Assembly (NCBI GenBank): GCA_049975245.1
Contig: JBNGDB010000003.1
Coordinates: forward strand, 1-64,000
Length of the DNA stretch: 64,000 nt
Direction: 5' to 3'
Source: UBA117 sp049975245
GTDB taxonomy: Archaea > Methanobacteriota > Methanobacteria > Methanobacteriales > Methanobacteriaceae
The notes under the pieces are model-generated. The model saw only the letters and a list, made by a program, of their open reading frames with translations, searched no databases and was not told the DNA's origin. Position 1 is the first letter of the stretch. Each line of letters starts with the position of its first letter. This document shows positions 1 through 8,610 of this stretch, piece by piece. The position numbers and the translations under genes are program-made.

Positions 1-349
1 AATAATCCTAAAAATATTCTACTAATTTATAGCTGATCTAATTTTTGATTATAATATTATTATGAAGATAAACTTATTCAATTATTAAATAAACGATCGA
101 GTAAAATGCACCATATAAATATATCATCAATATCTGTGATGTTAAAATTCATATTCTTTAAACTTTCAATTATAATGGCGATTATTACAAATTCTGTCTC
201 TCTATATATGTATAATATATCTTCATTATTTATTTTAGATATTACAACCATTTCAAACAAATTCATTAAAGGATTAAAAAGAAATATATAACCCCTTAAT
301 CCAAGATAAAATTAATAATGATTTTTTAATGTGCTGAGGGGTTATTGGA
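1..349. other. AT-rich leader region without a supported gene
   Basis: This stretch is very AT-rich. Both strands hold only ~60-codon open frames that overlap each other and lack ribosome-binding sites. The last 60 bases contain an imperfect inverted repeat, AACCCCTTA at 290-298 and TGAGGGGTT at 335-343. It overlaps the likely ribosome-binding site of the next gene. I see nothing else here. Confidence 0.5.
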
Positions 350-1183
350 ATGGGTAATGAGAAAGAAGTAAAATTTAACAAACTTAGATGGTCTCTTATT
401 GTAATATTTTTAATTGTCAATATATTGTTGATCTTCACCTATAGAAACCCAAACTTGCTGGCCATAGACAGTTTTTTGGTAACGGCAATTCTGTTTATAC
501 TGGCAGTACTTCATGGAGTATCCCGCTATGGTAAGAAAAATATAGCAATATTCTTCCTTATAACATGGGCTGTGAGTTTCTTCTTTGAAAACTTGAGCAT
601 AGCCACTGGATTTCCATTCGGTTTCTATCGTTATTCACCAAGTCTGGGGCTCTTAACCGTTCCGTTAATAATAATATTTGCTTATTTTGCCATAGGATAC
701 CTATCATGGGTTTTATCACACATATTAACCGGTCACTACACCAAAAAACTTGAAGGAAAACAGATCTTTATAGTGCCATTTATTGCAGCATTTATCATGG
801 TTATGTGGGATTTAACTGTTGATCCCATATCATCAACTTTACAAGGATTGTGGGTGTGGACTTATCCGGGAGCTTATTTTGGTGTCCCTATATCCAACTT
901 CTTTGGATGGTTTCTGGTAGTGTATCTATTCTTCCAGATATTTGCCCTATATTTATCTAAATATGATAATATAACTCCAGAAAAAGCTGAAAAAATTGCA
1001 AATAAACCTTACTGGAGTGAAGCATGTGCAGTTTATGGTATCACTGCTCTGGGCACAATATTATCTGTATTCTACCAGTACAATGACATTACTATATCTA
1101 TGGCCCTGATCACTGTATTTACCATGATATTTGTAACCATACTAGCCTTGATAAAAATCTGGGACAATAAAGATTTAGACTAA
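350..1183 (+). CDS. CruF-like carotenoid biosynthesis family membrane protein
   Basis: A 277-residue polytopic membrane protein with about seven hydrophobic segments. The stretch around residues 75-100 (SFFFENLSIATGFPFGFYRY) and the later segment with MWDLTVDP match the DUF422/CruF carotenoid hydratase family. Haloarchaeal members hydrate bisanhydrobacterioruberin. What methanogen members act on is not established, so the substrate here is open. The ATG start follows GAGGGG by about ten bases. There is no carotenoid or isoprenoid gene next to it, and it stands alone between non-coding gaps. The family call is fairly safe; the enzymatic role is inference. Confidence 0.7.
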   Translation: MGNEKEVKFNKLRWSLIVIFLIVNILLIFTYRNPNLLAIDSFLVTAILFILAVLHGVSRYGKKNIAIFFLITWAVSFFFENLSIATGFPFGFYRYSPSLGLLTVPLIIIFAYFAIGYLSWVLSHILTGHYTKKLEGKQIFIVPFIAAFIMVMWDLTVDPISSTLQGLWVWTYPGAYFGVPISNFFGWFLVVYLFFQIFALYLSKYDNITPEKAEKIANKPYWSEACAVYGITALGTILSVFYQYNDITISMALITVFTMIFVTILALIKIWDNKDLD

Positions 1184-1326
1184 AGAATGGAAGATTATTA
1201 TATTGAATTTAGAATAAAAAATGCATGAATATCATATTGAACAAATATTATCTAATTTAATTTAGTATTTTTCCCTTTTAAATATTAATAGATAAAGGAA
1301 ATGATTTGATTCAAATTAACATAAAA

Positions 1327-1995
1327 TCAATTTTTTATAACTTTTGAAGCAATTTTTGTTTCACGGCCCTGTTTATAGCGAAAATCACACTTAGATGATC
1401 CTTCAGCCAGATTACCTGTGCGGTGCAAACCTATATCCCCATATTTGCTTTCAGGTATGTCAGTTGCACAAATGTAAGGTACGAATTCGTCTGCATTCTT
1501 CTGGTGGAAAAATTTACAGATAGCACATTCAGTAAAATCCAATCCAAAATCAAAATCTTCCCCCTCTACAAAGTCATATACATAGTCTTCAGGGTATTTA
1601 CGTTTTTTTGATTCTGCTGCCATATATTTTAGATAGTTGATTGCTTGAGGGTTATCCATAGACATTATTTTATCCGAATTATTTTTAAGATAGTCGTCGG
1701 CGTATTGGTAACAAATTTCTCCAATTTCAGTGACATCTTTACCCATCCGCTTCAAAACCAGGTAAACTGCAAGATCTCGGGTTGATGAGGTGAGAGTTAC
1801 AGTTAAAGGATTTTCATCACCACCAATATAGGGCATTTCTTCAATAAGTGATTTGAACTCTTTTTTAATCATTTTACTGGCTTTTTTGGCAAATTCTGTT
1901 CCATATTTCTCTTGGATTAACTTTTCAATTCTTTTGTTATAGCTTCTAAAATCCCTTAAGAATCTAAGCTTATCTTGTGAGGAGTAGCCTTTCAT
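1327..1995 (-). CDS. L-2-amino-thiazoline-4-carboxylic acid hydrolase-like protein
   Basis: A soluble 222-residue protein. The C-terminal part carries ECAICKFF near residue 155 and a closing GNLAEGSSKCDFRYK near residues 195-210. Both are typical of the ATC hydrolase family, in which the founding enzyme opens a thiazoline ring on the way to cysteine. Most archaeal members are annotated by similarity only, so the true substrate is unknown. No clear ribosome-binding site precedes the ATG, which may mean a leaderless message. It is transcribed away from the following hydrolase gene and has no operon partner. Confidence 0.65.
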   Translation of the reverse strand: MKGYSSQDKLRFLRDFRSYNKRIEKLIQEKYGTEFAKKASKMIKKEFKSLIEEMPYIGGDENPLTVTLTSSTRDLAVYLVLKRMGKDVTEIGEICYQYADDYLKNNSDKIMSMDNPQAINYLKYMAAESKKRKYPEDYVYDFVEGEDFDFGLDFTECAICKFFHQKNADEFVPYICATDIPESKYGDIGLHRTGNLAEGSSKCDFRYKQGRETKIASKVIKN

Positions 1996-2099
1996 ATCAT
2001 ATAATATGTATTTTATTCATTAAAATTAATACCATCTATTTAGATCTAAAATTTGAATATTAAACTATGATATTATCAATTATTATTGGTGAGAAATTA

Positions 2100-3092
2100 A
2101 TGTTGAATAAGGTTAAAGAATCAGGTTTTGAAGAAAAACAGTTTTTCACTGGTGAAATTAAACTAAATTATGTTGTAGGTCCGGCTAATGGATTACCACT
2201 TATTTTAATACCAGGACAGGCGGCAACTTGGGAGAATTATCAAAAGGTATTAGTTCCTCTCTCGGAAAAATTCCATGTATTCGCCTTAGATATAAGGGGA
2301 CATGGAAAATCCGAATGGGCCACGGGGAACTATTCATTTAAAAGCATAGGGCAGGATATGCTAATATTTTTAGAAAAAGTTGTTAAAAGGCCGGCAATTA
2401 TTTCTGGAAATTCTTCAGGAGGACTCATAGCTGTATGGATGGCTGCAAATATTCCCGAATATGTATTGGGAATCATTGCTGAGGATGCTCCCTTATTTTC
2501 TGCTGATTGGCCCAGAATAAAGAATGAATTTGTATATAGGGTTTTAACAAGTACAGTGGAAATTGTTAATGTACTGAAGGAATCAAATAGTATAAAAGAA
2601 TTATCTGATGCTCTAAAAAAGATTGAAAGGCCTATAAAAGGAACTAAAAAGACTCGGAAATTACCTGGAATAATAACCTATATAGTTGCAGTTATTATCC
2701 GGTTTAATCAATTATTAACTGGTAAAAAATCTATAAAAGCATCAATACTGCCAGGAAAACTAAAATTAGTGATAGAAACGTTATTAAACTATGACCCTGA
2801 TTTTTCAAAATCATGGGTTGATGGACGTATCTATGAAGGTTTGAACCATGAAGAAGCCCTGAAAAAGGTGGAATGTCCCATGCTAATATTACACGCTAAC
2901 TGGTTTAGACACGCCGAGTATGGATTAGTAGGGGCCATGGATGATAAAGATGCTAAACACGCTTGTGAACTGGTAAAAAATTGTCAATATAAAAGAATTG
3001 AATCTGATCATGTAATCCATTCTGACAAACCCCTGATTTTTATCCATGAAATTGAAGAATTTATACAAAAAGACATAATAAAAAAAGCTTAA
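2100..3092 (+). CDS. alpha/beta hydrolase
   Basis: The N-terminal half is a classic alpha/beta hydrolase fold. An oxyanion-region motif LILIPGQA lies near residue 40, ALDIRGHGKSEWA follows around residue 70, and the nucleophile elbow is GNSSGG. A late histidine in ESDHVIHSDKP completes the probable Ser-Asp-His triad. An upstream in-frame ATG at 2067 exists. The ATG at 2100 is preferred because GGTGAG lies six bases before it and the upstream codons encode no conserved sequence. The substrate cannot be read from the sequence. It is convergent with the next gene. Confidence 0.75.
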   Translation: MLNKVKESGFEEKQFFTGEIKLNYVVGPANGLPLILIPGQAATWENYQKVLVPLSEKFHVFALDIRGHGKSEWATGNYSFKSIGQDMLIFLEKVVKRPAIISGNSSGGLIAVWMAANIPEYVLGIIAEDAPLFSADWPRIKNEFVYRVLTSTVEIVNVLKESNSIKELSDALKKIERPIKGTKKTRKLPGIITYIVAVIIRFNQLLTGKKSIKASILPGKLKLVIETLLNYDPDFSKSWVDGRIYEGLNHEEALKKVECPMLILHANWFRHAEYGLVGAMDDKDAKHACELVKNCQYKRIESDHVIHSDKPLIFIHEIEEFIQKDIIKKA

Positions 3093-3121
3093 TAAAAAAT
3101 AAGGGATAATTAATCCCTAAT

Positions 3122-3409
3122 TTATTGGGAGTTTTCTAAAATTCCACTTATGAGAGTGGGAACCTTTTTGTCAATTCCATCATTATTATGCGCCTGTATA
3201 CCCTCGTATACACCATAAACATTAAATTTATCCCCGGGATTAATGTTTTCGGGTTTTATATTTTGAGAATTAGTATCTAATTTTACATAGGCAAAGTTTT
3301 GTGGATTACCTCCGTGGATGGTTACCCATCCATCACCCTTCTTAGAAATTAGTTTGATATTATGCAAATTTTTAATTCGTGAATGTTTGTATGTAAAAAA
3401 ACTTACCAA
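3122..3409 (-). CDS. small OB-fold-like protein, possibly a gene remnant
   Basis: A 95-codon frame starting with TTG inside the 3' end of the methyltransferase gene, which it overlaps by 38 bases in another frame. The first ~20 residues are encoded by that overlap and look unstructured. The rest (GDGWVTIHGG, then NPGDKFNVYGVYEG) resembles a small beta-barrel of the OB type, as in tRNA_anti-like domains. There is no convincing ribosome-binding site at the TTG. It may be a short real protein starting further in, or the surviving 3' part of a larger gene that lost its N-terminus. Confidence 0.4.
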   Translation of the reverse strand: MVSFFTYKHSRIKNLHNIKLISKKGDGWVTIHGGNPQNFAYVKLDTNSQNIKPENINPGDKFNVYGVYEGIQAHNNDGIDKKVPTLISGILENSQ

Positions 3410-3923
3410 CTCTCTTTAGAGACAATGGTGTCATTTTTATTATTTCCTGCATTTCCTGAGGAGATACCCGCATATCTTGTGGTGGGCCAAACGGAGTTTC
3501 TTTTTTCTCAATTTCAACCATAGCTAATTTCCCTTTTGGCTTTAAAATACGTTTAACTTCATTTAAAAAGTTTTCTTTTTCTTCCTTGGAAAAAATATGT
3601 AATACAGTAGAAAGATATACTAGATCTATTGATGAATCTTTTATTCCAGTTTTTTTGGTTATATCTACATTTATAGGAAAAATATTTGTTCCTTTGGTCT
3701 TTTTCTTAAGTTTTTCTATAGCCTCTTGGGATCTATCAATAGCATAAACTTTTCCAGTATTATCCACTAGATCTGAGAACTCCTTTGTCATGTAACCATT
3801 ACCACACCCTACATCCATTATCGTCTGTCCGGGTGATATATCAAGTTCTTGGAGAATAACTTCTTTATCTAACAATTTTTCAGTCGAATTTCCCTTATGA
3901 TGTCCAGTTTGACTTTTATTCAT
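3372..3923 (-). CDS. class I SAM-dependent methyltransferase
   Basis: A 183-residue Rossmann-fold methyltransferase. Motif I is MDVGCGNGYMTKEF near residue 36, followed by an acidic residue in YAIDRSQEAIEK (motif II) and DLVYLSTVLHIF (motif IV). The length is normal for the UbiE-like small archaeal enzymes, but the last residues after SLKRVGKFF are short and the next frame begins there. AAGGCGGC precedes the ATG. The methyl acceptor is unknown. It ends about 550 bases from the start of the next minus-strand methyltransferase, and there is no operon evidence linking the two. Confidence 0.75.
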   Translation of the reverse strand: MNKSQTGHHKGNSTEKLLDKEVILQELDISPGQTIMDVGCGNGYMTKEFSDLVDNTGKVYAIDRSQEAIEKLKKKTKGTNIFPINVDITKKTGIKDSSIDLVYLSTVLHIFSKEEKENFLNEVKRILKPKGKLAMVEIEKKETPFGPPQDMRVSPQEMQEIIKMTPLSLKRVGKFFYIQTFTN

Positions 3924-4023
3924 TTAATGCCGCCTTAATTGAATCAAAATAATATTTATAGTTTTATTTATAATATTCATCTATGCTCTTTATACTAGAT
4001 ATCATATTTTATTAAAAATTTAT

Positions 4024-4518
4024 TTATTTATTTTTTAACCATCTAACTATTCCAAGTATAAAATTGGTTCTGGGCACTTCTTTCATGTATTGTACGTATT
4101 CATCGCCAAATTTCTCGATTTCATACTTATCTGTCATTAAAATGTCTATATACAACAATATAATTATTATTATACCTATGGTTGTAACAAACAAATTTTG
4201 TGAGATTAAAATTAGTGCCAGGCTGAATAGTATTCCCGCAGTATATTGGGGATGTCTAACAATTGCATAAATATTCGTCTTTACTAGGGTGGTGGTATTA
4301 ATATAGCTTTTTCCTTCTTCAACACCACCTTCTCGCTTTAAGACAATTATGGGCAGCCAACCAAATATGAGTGAAATTACCCAAACTATCCATCCAGCGT
4401 ACATCACTAAATTTAGACCAGCTTCATTTACAAATCCTAATAAAAAAACTAATAAGAATTGTATTACCAGCAGCGGGCCCCAAATGAAAGATAGAATGTA
4501 ACTTTTCCAATTTTCCAT
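4024..4518 (-). CDS. isoprenylcysteine carboxyl methyltransferase (ICMT/PEMT-like) family membrane protein
   Basis: A 164-residue membrane methyltransferase with four to five hydrophobic segments. The C-terminal catalytic signature is clear: YAIVRHPQYTAG near residue 85, then EIEKFGDEYVQYMKEVPR near residue 135. This matches the ICMT/phospholipid methyltransferase superfamily, where these residues bind SAM at the membrane surface. Prokaryotic members mostly have unknown acceptors, probably lipids or small prenylated molecules. The start follows GGAGATTAAACA. It has no close codirectional neighbour. Confidence 0.7.
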   Translation of the reverse strand: MENWKSYILSFIWGPLLVIQFLLVFLLGFVNEAGLNLVMYAGWIVWVISLIFGWLPIIVLKREGGVEEGKSYINTTTLVKTNIYAIVRHPQYTAGILFSLALILISQNLFVTTIGIIIIILLYIDILMTDKYEIEKFGDEYVQYMKEVPRTNFILGIVRWLKNK

Positions 4519-4812
4519 TGTTTAATCTCCATAAGCATCTTTTGGTGAATATGGATTTAATGGTCTAAAAATTTATTCTTACTCTTTATAATATATGTGA
4601 TGATGATTATTAAGGCTCTTAATATTTTAGTGTCTTTTTTAACTAATATTTTACTATGGAAATTTTGTAGGACAAATAATTTATTGGATCTAAGATACCC
4701 AAATATTAATCACATTAATTGTATAATATTAATAGTAAAGGATTTATTAAGACATTGAAAATAATTTATCGGAGTTTTTAATATCACGCTAACAAATACT
4801 TTCTGGGTACAA

Positions 4813-5412
4813 ATGGCTGCTTTTAATGAGGCTACATTACCTTTACAGATAATTCTGATAATAATTGCTTTAATTCTAATCTACATGGTATTTAAAAAGC
4901 ATTCAAAGGTAATTAATAATCTTATGAAGGTATTTTTAGCCTTTGTCTTCGCTTGGAATGGAATAGTTTATTTCCTTTTTTTTGCCCAAAATCAAATAGC
5001 TACTTTTGTTGGGGCACCATTATTTATTATTGTGGCCATTCTTTTTATTCTGGACATAAAACAGAATAGAACACATTTTAAACTTCCTGAGTTGAAATGG
5101 TTAAGATTTTTTACCATCTTGTGGATAGCATTAGCATTCTTGTATCCTTTACTAGGACTAATTTTGGGCCGTTTTTACCCTGAAATCTGCCTGCCTATGG
5201 CTCCCTGTCCATTAACAGTACTAGCTATAGCATTGGTTTCTGCTGCAATACCTGATGTGGACAAAAAAGTCTATATATTTCTGCTACCATGGGCTTTAAT
5301 TAGTCTTCCAAAATGTTTTGGTGTCTATAGCTGTTTTGAGGATTGTATACTGTTTTTTGCAGGATTATATGGTTTAATAATACTTATAAAAAATTGGAAA
5401 AATATAACATAA
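4813..5412 (+). CDS. DUF6064 family membrane protein (start uncertain)
   Basis: About six hydrophobic segments; AAFNEATLPLQ opens the protein and RFYPEICLPMAPCPLTV lies near residue 120, which I take as the DUF6064 family pattern. The function is unknown. The first ATG is at 4813 with no ribosome-binding site. The frame is open upstream to 4765 and encodes ITLTNTFWVQ just before, where relatives have a 12-15 residue lead-in. GGAG at 4771-4774 is ideally spaced from an ATC at 4783. Translation may begin at that non-standard codon, or an original start may have been lost. Confidence 0.6.
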   Translation: MAAFNEATLPLQIILIIIALILIYMVFKKHSKVINNLMKVFLAFVFAWNGIVYFLFFAQNQIATFVGAPLFIIVAILFILDIKQNRTHFKLPELKWLRFFTILWIALAFLYPLLGLILGRFYPEICLPMAPCPLTVLAIALVSAAIPDVDKKVYIFLLPWALISLPKCFGVYSCFEDCILFFAGLYGLIILIKNWKNIT

Positions 5413-5572
5413 ATAATTTCTACCATAGATTATACAAAATATTATCTTTGATTAAAGATAATCAATTCCAAGATTTGAAATATTTTATCAATAATATTAG
5501 TACATCCAATTTTCAATAGATATTTATAAAAAAAGATATTAAAATTTTAACAATTTGCTCTCTACAGATTCA

Positions 5573-5580
5573 ATATATAA
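5573..5580 (+). promoter_or_regulatory. TATA box of the tRNA-Ser gene
   Basis: ATATATAA lies 28 to 21 bases upstream of the first base of the mature tRNA. That is the usual archaeal TATA-to-start distance and implies transcription begins at or very near the tRNA 5' end. Confidence 0.55.
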
Positions 5581-5600
5581 GTATTCTAATTTTATTTTCA

Positions 5601-5686
5601 GCCGGGATAGTCTAGTCAGGTAAGGCGCAGGATTCGAAATCCTGTTTGAGCATTGCTCTTCCTGGGTTCAAATCCCAGTCCCGGCG
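5601..5686 (+). tRNA. tRNA-Ser (anticodon CGA)
   Basis: Acceptor strands GCCGGGA (5601-5607) and TCCCGGC (5679-5685) pair fully, with G as the discriminator base, as expected for serine. The anticodon stem CAGGA/TCCTG closes a seven-base loop TTCGAAA, giving anticodon CGA for TCG codons. A long variable arm (TTGAGCATTGCTCTT region) marks a class II tRNA. The T arm is CTGGGTTCAAATCCCAG. No intron is seen and CCA is not encoded. T-rich sequence follows within 20 bases. The serine charging enzyme in this window is the type 2 SerRS at 59.7 kb. Confidence 0.95.
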
Positions 5687-5896
5687 TTAAATATAATTCA
5701 TATTTCTTATTTAATTTTTTAATTGATAATTTGTCCCCTTGGGTCAATAAAATTAAAAGATTATCCTCTATAATTAAAAATTAGAATAAATAAAAATATT
5801 TTGATTCATAATTCATTATAAAATTTTTTTGGATATAATCAATAAATCTATAAACTCATTTAACATATTATTAGTTAATAATATGGAGAGGATATA

Positions 5897-6355
5897 ATGG
5901 AAATAAAAGAAAAGAGGGTTGAAGAGGTAAAAGTAGCTTATATACCTTATACTGGTAGTTACGAAAAAATTCCTGAACATATCCAAGAAGTGGGTCAACT
6001 GGTAATGGAAAAAGATATGGAAATGACAGGAATGGTTTATGGAACATATTTTAACAGTCCAGAAGATGTTCCAGAGGAACAACTGCAATATGAGATCGGT
6101 TTTTCTGTAGCTGAAGCCTTTCAACAAGTGGATAAATTAGGTTTTAAAGAGATACCAGAACATACTGTGATTGCAGCCATGCATAAAGGAGCTTATACTG
6201 AAGTAGGTCCAGTAATACATGCTGTGGTAGATTATGCAGTAAAAAATGGTTATGATATTGTAGGACCCATTACCGAAGTTTATCTTAATGACCCTAATCA
6301 AGTACCTGAAAGTGAACTATTAACTGAAGTTAGAATACCTGTTATAAAAGTATAA
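5897..6355 (+). CDS. GyrI-like (effector-binding domain) protein
   Basis: A 152-residue stand-alone GyrI/AraC-effector-binding domain. The protein shows the duplicated beta-alpha-beta-beta pattern of the SHS2-type fold, with VAYIPYTGSYEKIPEH at residues 13-28, GTYFNSPEDVP near 50 and HKGAYTEVGPV near 98. Such domains bind small hydrophobic cationic ligands or act as simple hydrolases; the ligand here is unknown. GGAGAGGATATA precedes the ATG. A close paralogue lies at 9816 and a broken relative at 30616. The CPBP protease gene starts 49 bases downstream with a similar leader, so cotranscription is likely. Confidence 0.8.
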   Translation: MEIKEKRVEEVKVAYIPYTGSYEKIPEHIQEVGQLVMEKDMEMTGMVYGTYFNSPEDVPEEQLQYEIGFSVAEAFQQVDKLGFKEIPEHTVIAAMHKGAYTEVGPVIHAVVDYAVKNGYDIVGPITEVYLNDPNQVPESELLTEVRIPVIKV

Positions 6356-6404
6356 ATCAAATTTTAGGTAGATAGTTCCAAAAGGTAACATTGGCGAGGA
6401 TATA

Positions 6405-7475
6405 ATGGTAGAACTTGCTAAAAATTCAGATTTTAAATCATTTTCCCAATTAAAAAAGGAAACACTAGTTTTTCTTGGAATACTTTCAGTTTTAACCTTG
6501 ATCCATTTCGTTTGGTTCTATCTTAACTATGGTTCGTGGAGCAATGTACCAGTATATACAACATTCATACACATGCTTATCCCTGCTTCTTCAGCAATTA
6601 TCTGTCTGTTTCTATTTAGGGATAAGGCACTTACCAGAGAATCTAAATTTTTCTTAGGAATATTCGTATTATATGTTGTAATCTTTTTAATTGAAAGTTT
6701 TTTTAAACCTCTTATACCATATCCTCTAATTGACATGCCTGTGGTTAAATTTACTCCCCTTTTATCATCCCTTATAGCAGTTTTTGGTTTTATAAGCATT
6801 ATAATACTCAATATAAGGAAAAAATGGCGAAAAGGTCTTATAAAATCTAAGTTATGGTTCGGGGAGAATAAAAAATTTTTTATTGGATTCAGCATCCTTT
6901 TTGCCATTATAGCGTTCGCACTCAACTATCTAAACCACTTTTTCGGCTTTGGCCAAGCACTTATAGAATATAATCTTCTAAATTTCTTTAGTACTTATAT
7001 TATATTAATATTATTGAGTTTTTTCATTGTTTGGCCCCAGTATTTCGGAGAAGAATTTGGTTGGAGGGTTTACTTGCAGGACAGATTATTTCCCCTCTTT
7101 GGACCATATGTTGGAGTTGTGATTTTAGGCGTGATTTGGGGAGTTTGGCATGCCGGAAATATATACATGGGCATGAACTGGCCGGGACAGCCCATAATAG
7201 GCATATTAAATATTACTTTACTTACAATAGTGCTTTCCGTTATTTATGGATACGCGGTTCTAGTAACCAAGAGTGTTTGGGTGGCTGTAGCTCTGCATTT
7301 AATTATTGATACCAGTGAAGTAGCTGCCATTTTGTATCTATCCCAATCTGAAGCCATTCTCGCATTTGGAGGAGGTTTATACAGTATAATCATATTAGGA
7401 GTGTTTGCGTTACTGCTCATCTTTCTGGGTAGAAATAGTTGGCAACAAGTAAAAAAAGTGCAAAGCCACATGTGA
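6405..7475 (+). CDS. CPBP family intramembrane metalloprotease
   Basis: A 356-residue protein with eight or more membrane segments. The C-terminal half carries the CPBP (Abi/Rce1-like) motifs: EEFGWR with E216, E217 and R221, then WGVWHAGN with H249, and a last histidine in ALHLIID near residue 299. These are the glutamate and histidine ligands of the intramembrane glutamate protease family. The bacterial and eukaryotic relatives process prenylated proteins or bacteriocin-type peptides. The substrate here is unknown. GCGAGGATATA precedes the ATG. Confidence 0.85.
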   Translation: MVELAKNSDFKSFSQLKKETLVFLGILSVLTLIHFVWFYLNYGSWSNVPVYTTFIHMLIPASSAIICLFLFRDKALTRESKFFLGIFVLYVVIFLIESFFKPLIPYPLIDMPVVKFTPLLSSLIAVFGFISIIILNIRKKWRKGLIKSKLWFGENKKFFIGFSILFAIIAFALNYLNHFFGFGQALIEYNLLNFFSTYIILILLSFFIVWPQYFGEEFGWRVYLQDRLFPLFGPYVGVVILGVIWGVWHAGNIYMGMNWPGQPIIGILNITLLTIVLSVIYGYAVLVTKSVWVAVALHLIIDTSEVAAILYLSQSEAILAFGGGLYSIIILGVFALLLIFLGRNSWQQVKKVQSHM

Positions 7476-7704
7476 TTTTATAATTTTTCATTTAAGAAAA
7501 ATAGAATATTGTATAAAAAAATTTATAAAATATCCGGCGAGATTTGGGCATAACTATTTAATGTTTTAATGATATAATAAAAAGCAAGTTTAGATTTTAT
7601 TATTTAAGAATTTGATTTAAGAAATTCATTGAAAATATCATATTATTAGAATTATATAATTTATACTAAACTGAAAGAAAGTAAATATACCTCGGAGGTA
7701 TAAT

Positions 7705-8196
7705 ATGCGTCAAACTTTAAGTTCATTTAAAGATTATCTTCCTATCAAAAAAAGGAATTCTAAAAATAAAAATGTAGGGTTATTAATAGATGGACCCAAC
7801 ATGCTGAGAAGGGAATTTGATCTTGACTTGGATTTAGTAAAAGAAATTTTAGGGGAATATGGAAACATAAGAGTAGTTAAAGTATTTCTAAACCAATATG
7901 CATCAGATAAGCTCATAGAAGCTATAACCAATGAAGGATTTTCCCCCATAGTTGTTGCAGGAGAAACTGATGTTCATATGGCTGTGGAAGCATATGAACT
8001 TATTCACAACCCCAATATTGATATAATTGCATTAATGACTCGTGATGTTGATTTCTTCCCATTAATTAATATAGCTAAAGAAAATGGGAAAGAAACTATT
8101 GTACTAGGAGCTGAACCTGGTTTCAGCACAGCACTTAAAAATTCAGCAGACAGTGCCATTGTTTTAAACCCACCAAAACCTCATAAAACCATTTAA
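7705..8196 (+). CDS. NYN domain protein (TIGR00288 family)
   Basis: A 163-residue NYN (PIN-like) nuclease-fold protein. GLLIDGPNMLRRE places a metal-binding aspartate at residue 29. Further acidic residues follow in AGETDVHMAVEA and in MTRDVDFFPLI. The pattern is that of RNA-processing PIN-type nucleases, and this single-domain archaeal form corresponds to TIGR00288. The RNA target is not known. CGGAGGTATAAT gives a strong ribosome-binding site. It is followed 70 bases later by a small membrane protein, so the two may share a transcript. Confidence 0.8.
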   Translation: MRQTLSSFKDYLPIKKRNSKNKNVGLLIDGPNMLRREFDLDLDLVKEILGEYGNIRVVKVFLNQYASDKLIEAITNEGFSPIVVAGETDVHMAVEAYELIHNPNIDIIALMTRDVDFFPLINIAKENGKETIVLGAEPGFSTALKNSADSAIVLNPPKPHKTI

Positions 8197-8266
8197 GCCA
8201 TTAATTTTAGAAATATATTAAGTTATCTTATTTATCTATAATTTTTAGAAATAAAAAGTGAAAATT

Positions 8267-8575
8267 ATGGACGAAGATTTCATAAGGAAATTGAAAATTA
8301 TAGCTATTATAAGTTTAATTATTGGATTAATAGCTGCAATATTTTATTTAGGATATGGTTTTTTTATAATTTGGCAAGCTATGGCTGCCGGAATAATTAT
8401 AGGATTTCTTTTAATTCTCGTTTTAGTACTTTTAGGTTTTTTAGTATATTTGTGGCTTAAAAATCTGTATATGAAGAGAGAGTTTAAAAAAATAGAAAAA
8501 AAATTAGAAATGTGCAGAGCAGAATTAAATCGGCAAAAAGCAAAAAAAATCCCAATTTCTAATGATCATGACTAA
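8267..8575 (+). CDS. small membrane protein with C-terminal coiled coil
   Basis: 102 residues from the preferred ATG. Two hydrophobic helices span residues about 10-30 and 38-62. A highly charged amphipathic tail rich in Lys, Glu and Arg follows and probably forms a coiled coil facing the cytoplasm. A GTG three codons upstream is in frame, but it forms part of the GTGA ribosome-binding site, so ATG at 8267 is used. I do not recognise a named family. Its position after the NYN gene suggests cotranscription but gives no function. Confidence 0.55.
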   Translation: MDEDFIRKLKIIAIISLIIGLIAAIFYLGYGFFIIWQAMAAGIIIGFLLILVLVLLGFLVYLWLKNLYMKREFKKIEKKLEMCRAELNRQKAKKIPISNDHD

Positions 8576-8610
8576 TTATTTTTAAATTTTAATATAATAT
8601 AATTTAGAAT

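Noticed and set aside
78..291. Overlapping ~60-codon frames on both strands near the window start
   Set aside because: They overlap each other antisense, lack ribosome-binding sites and are AT-driven; neither shows a domain.
7031..7309. 92-codon frame inside the CPBP protease gene
   Set aside because: It lies in another frame of a well-supported gene and has no own ribosome-binding site or recognised domain.
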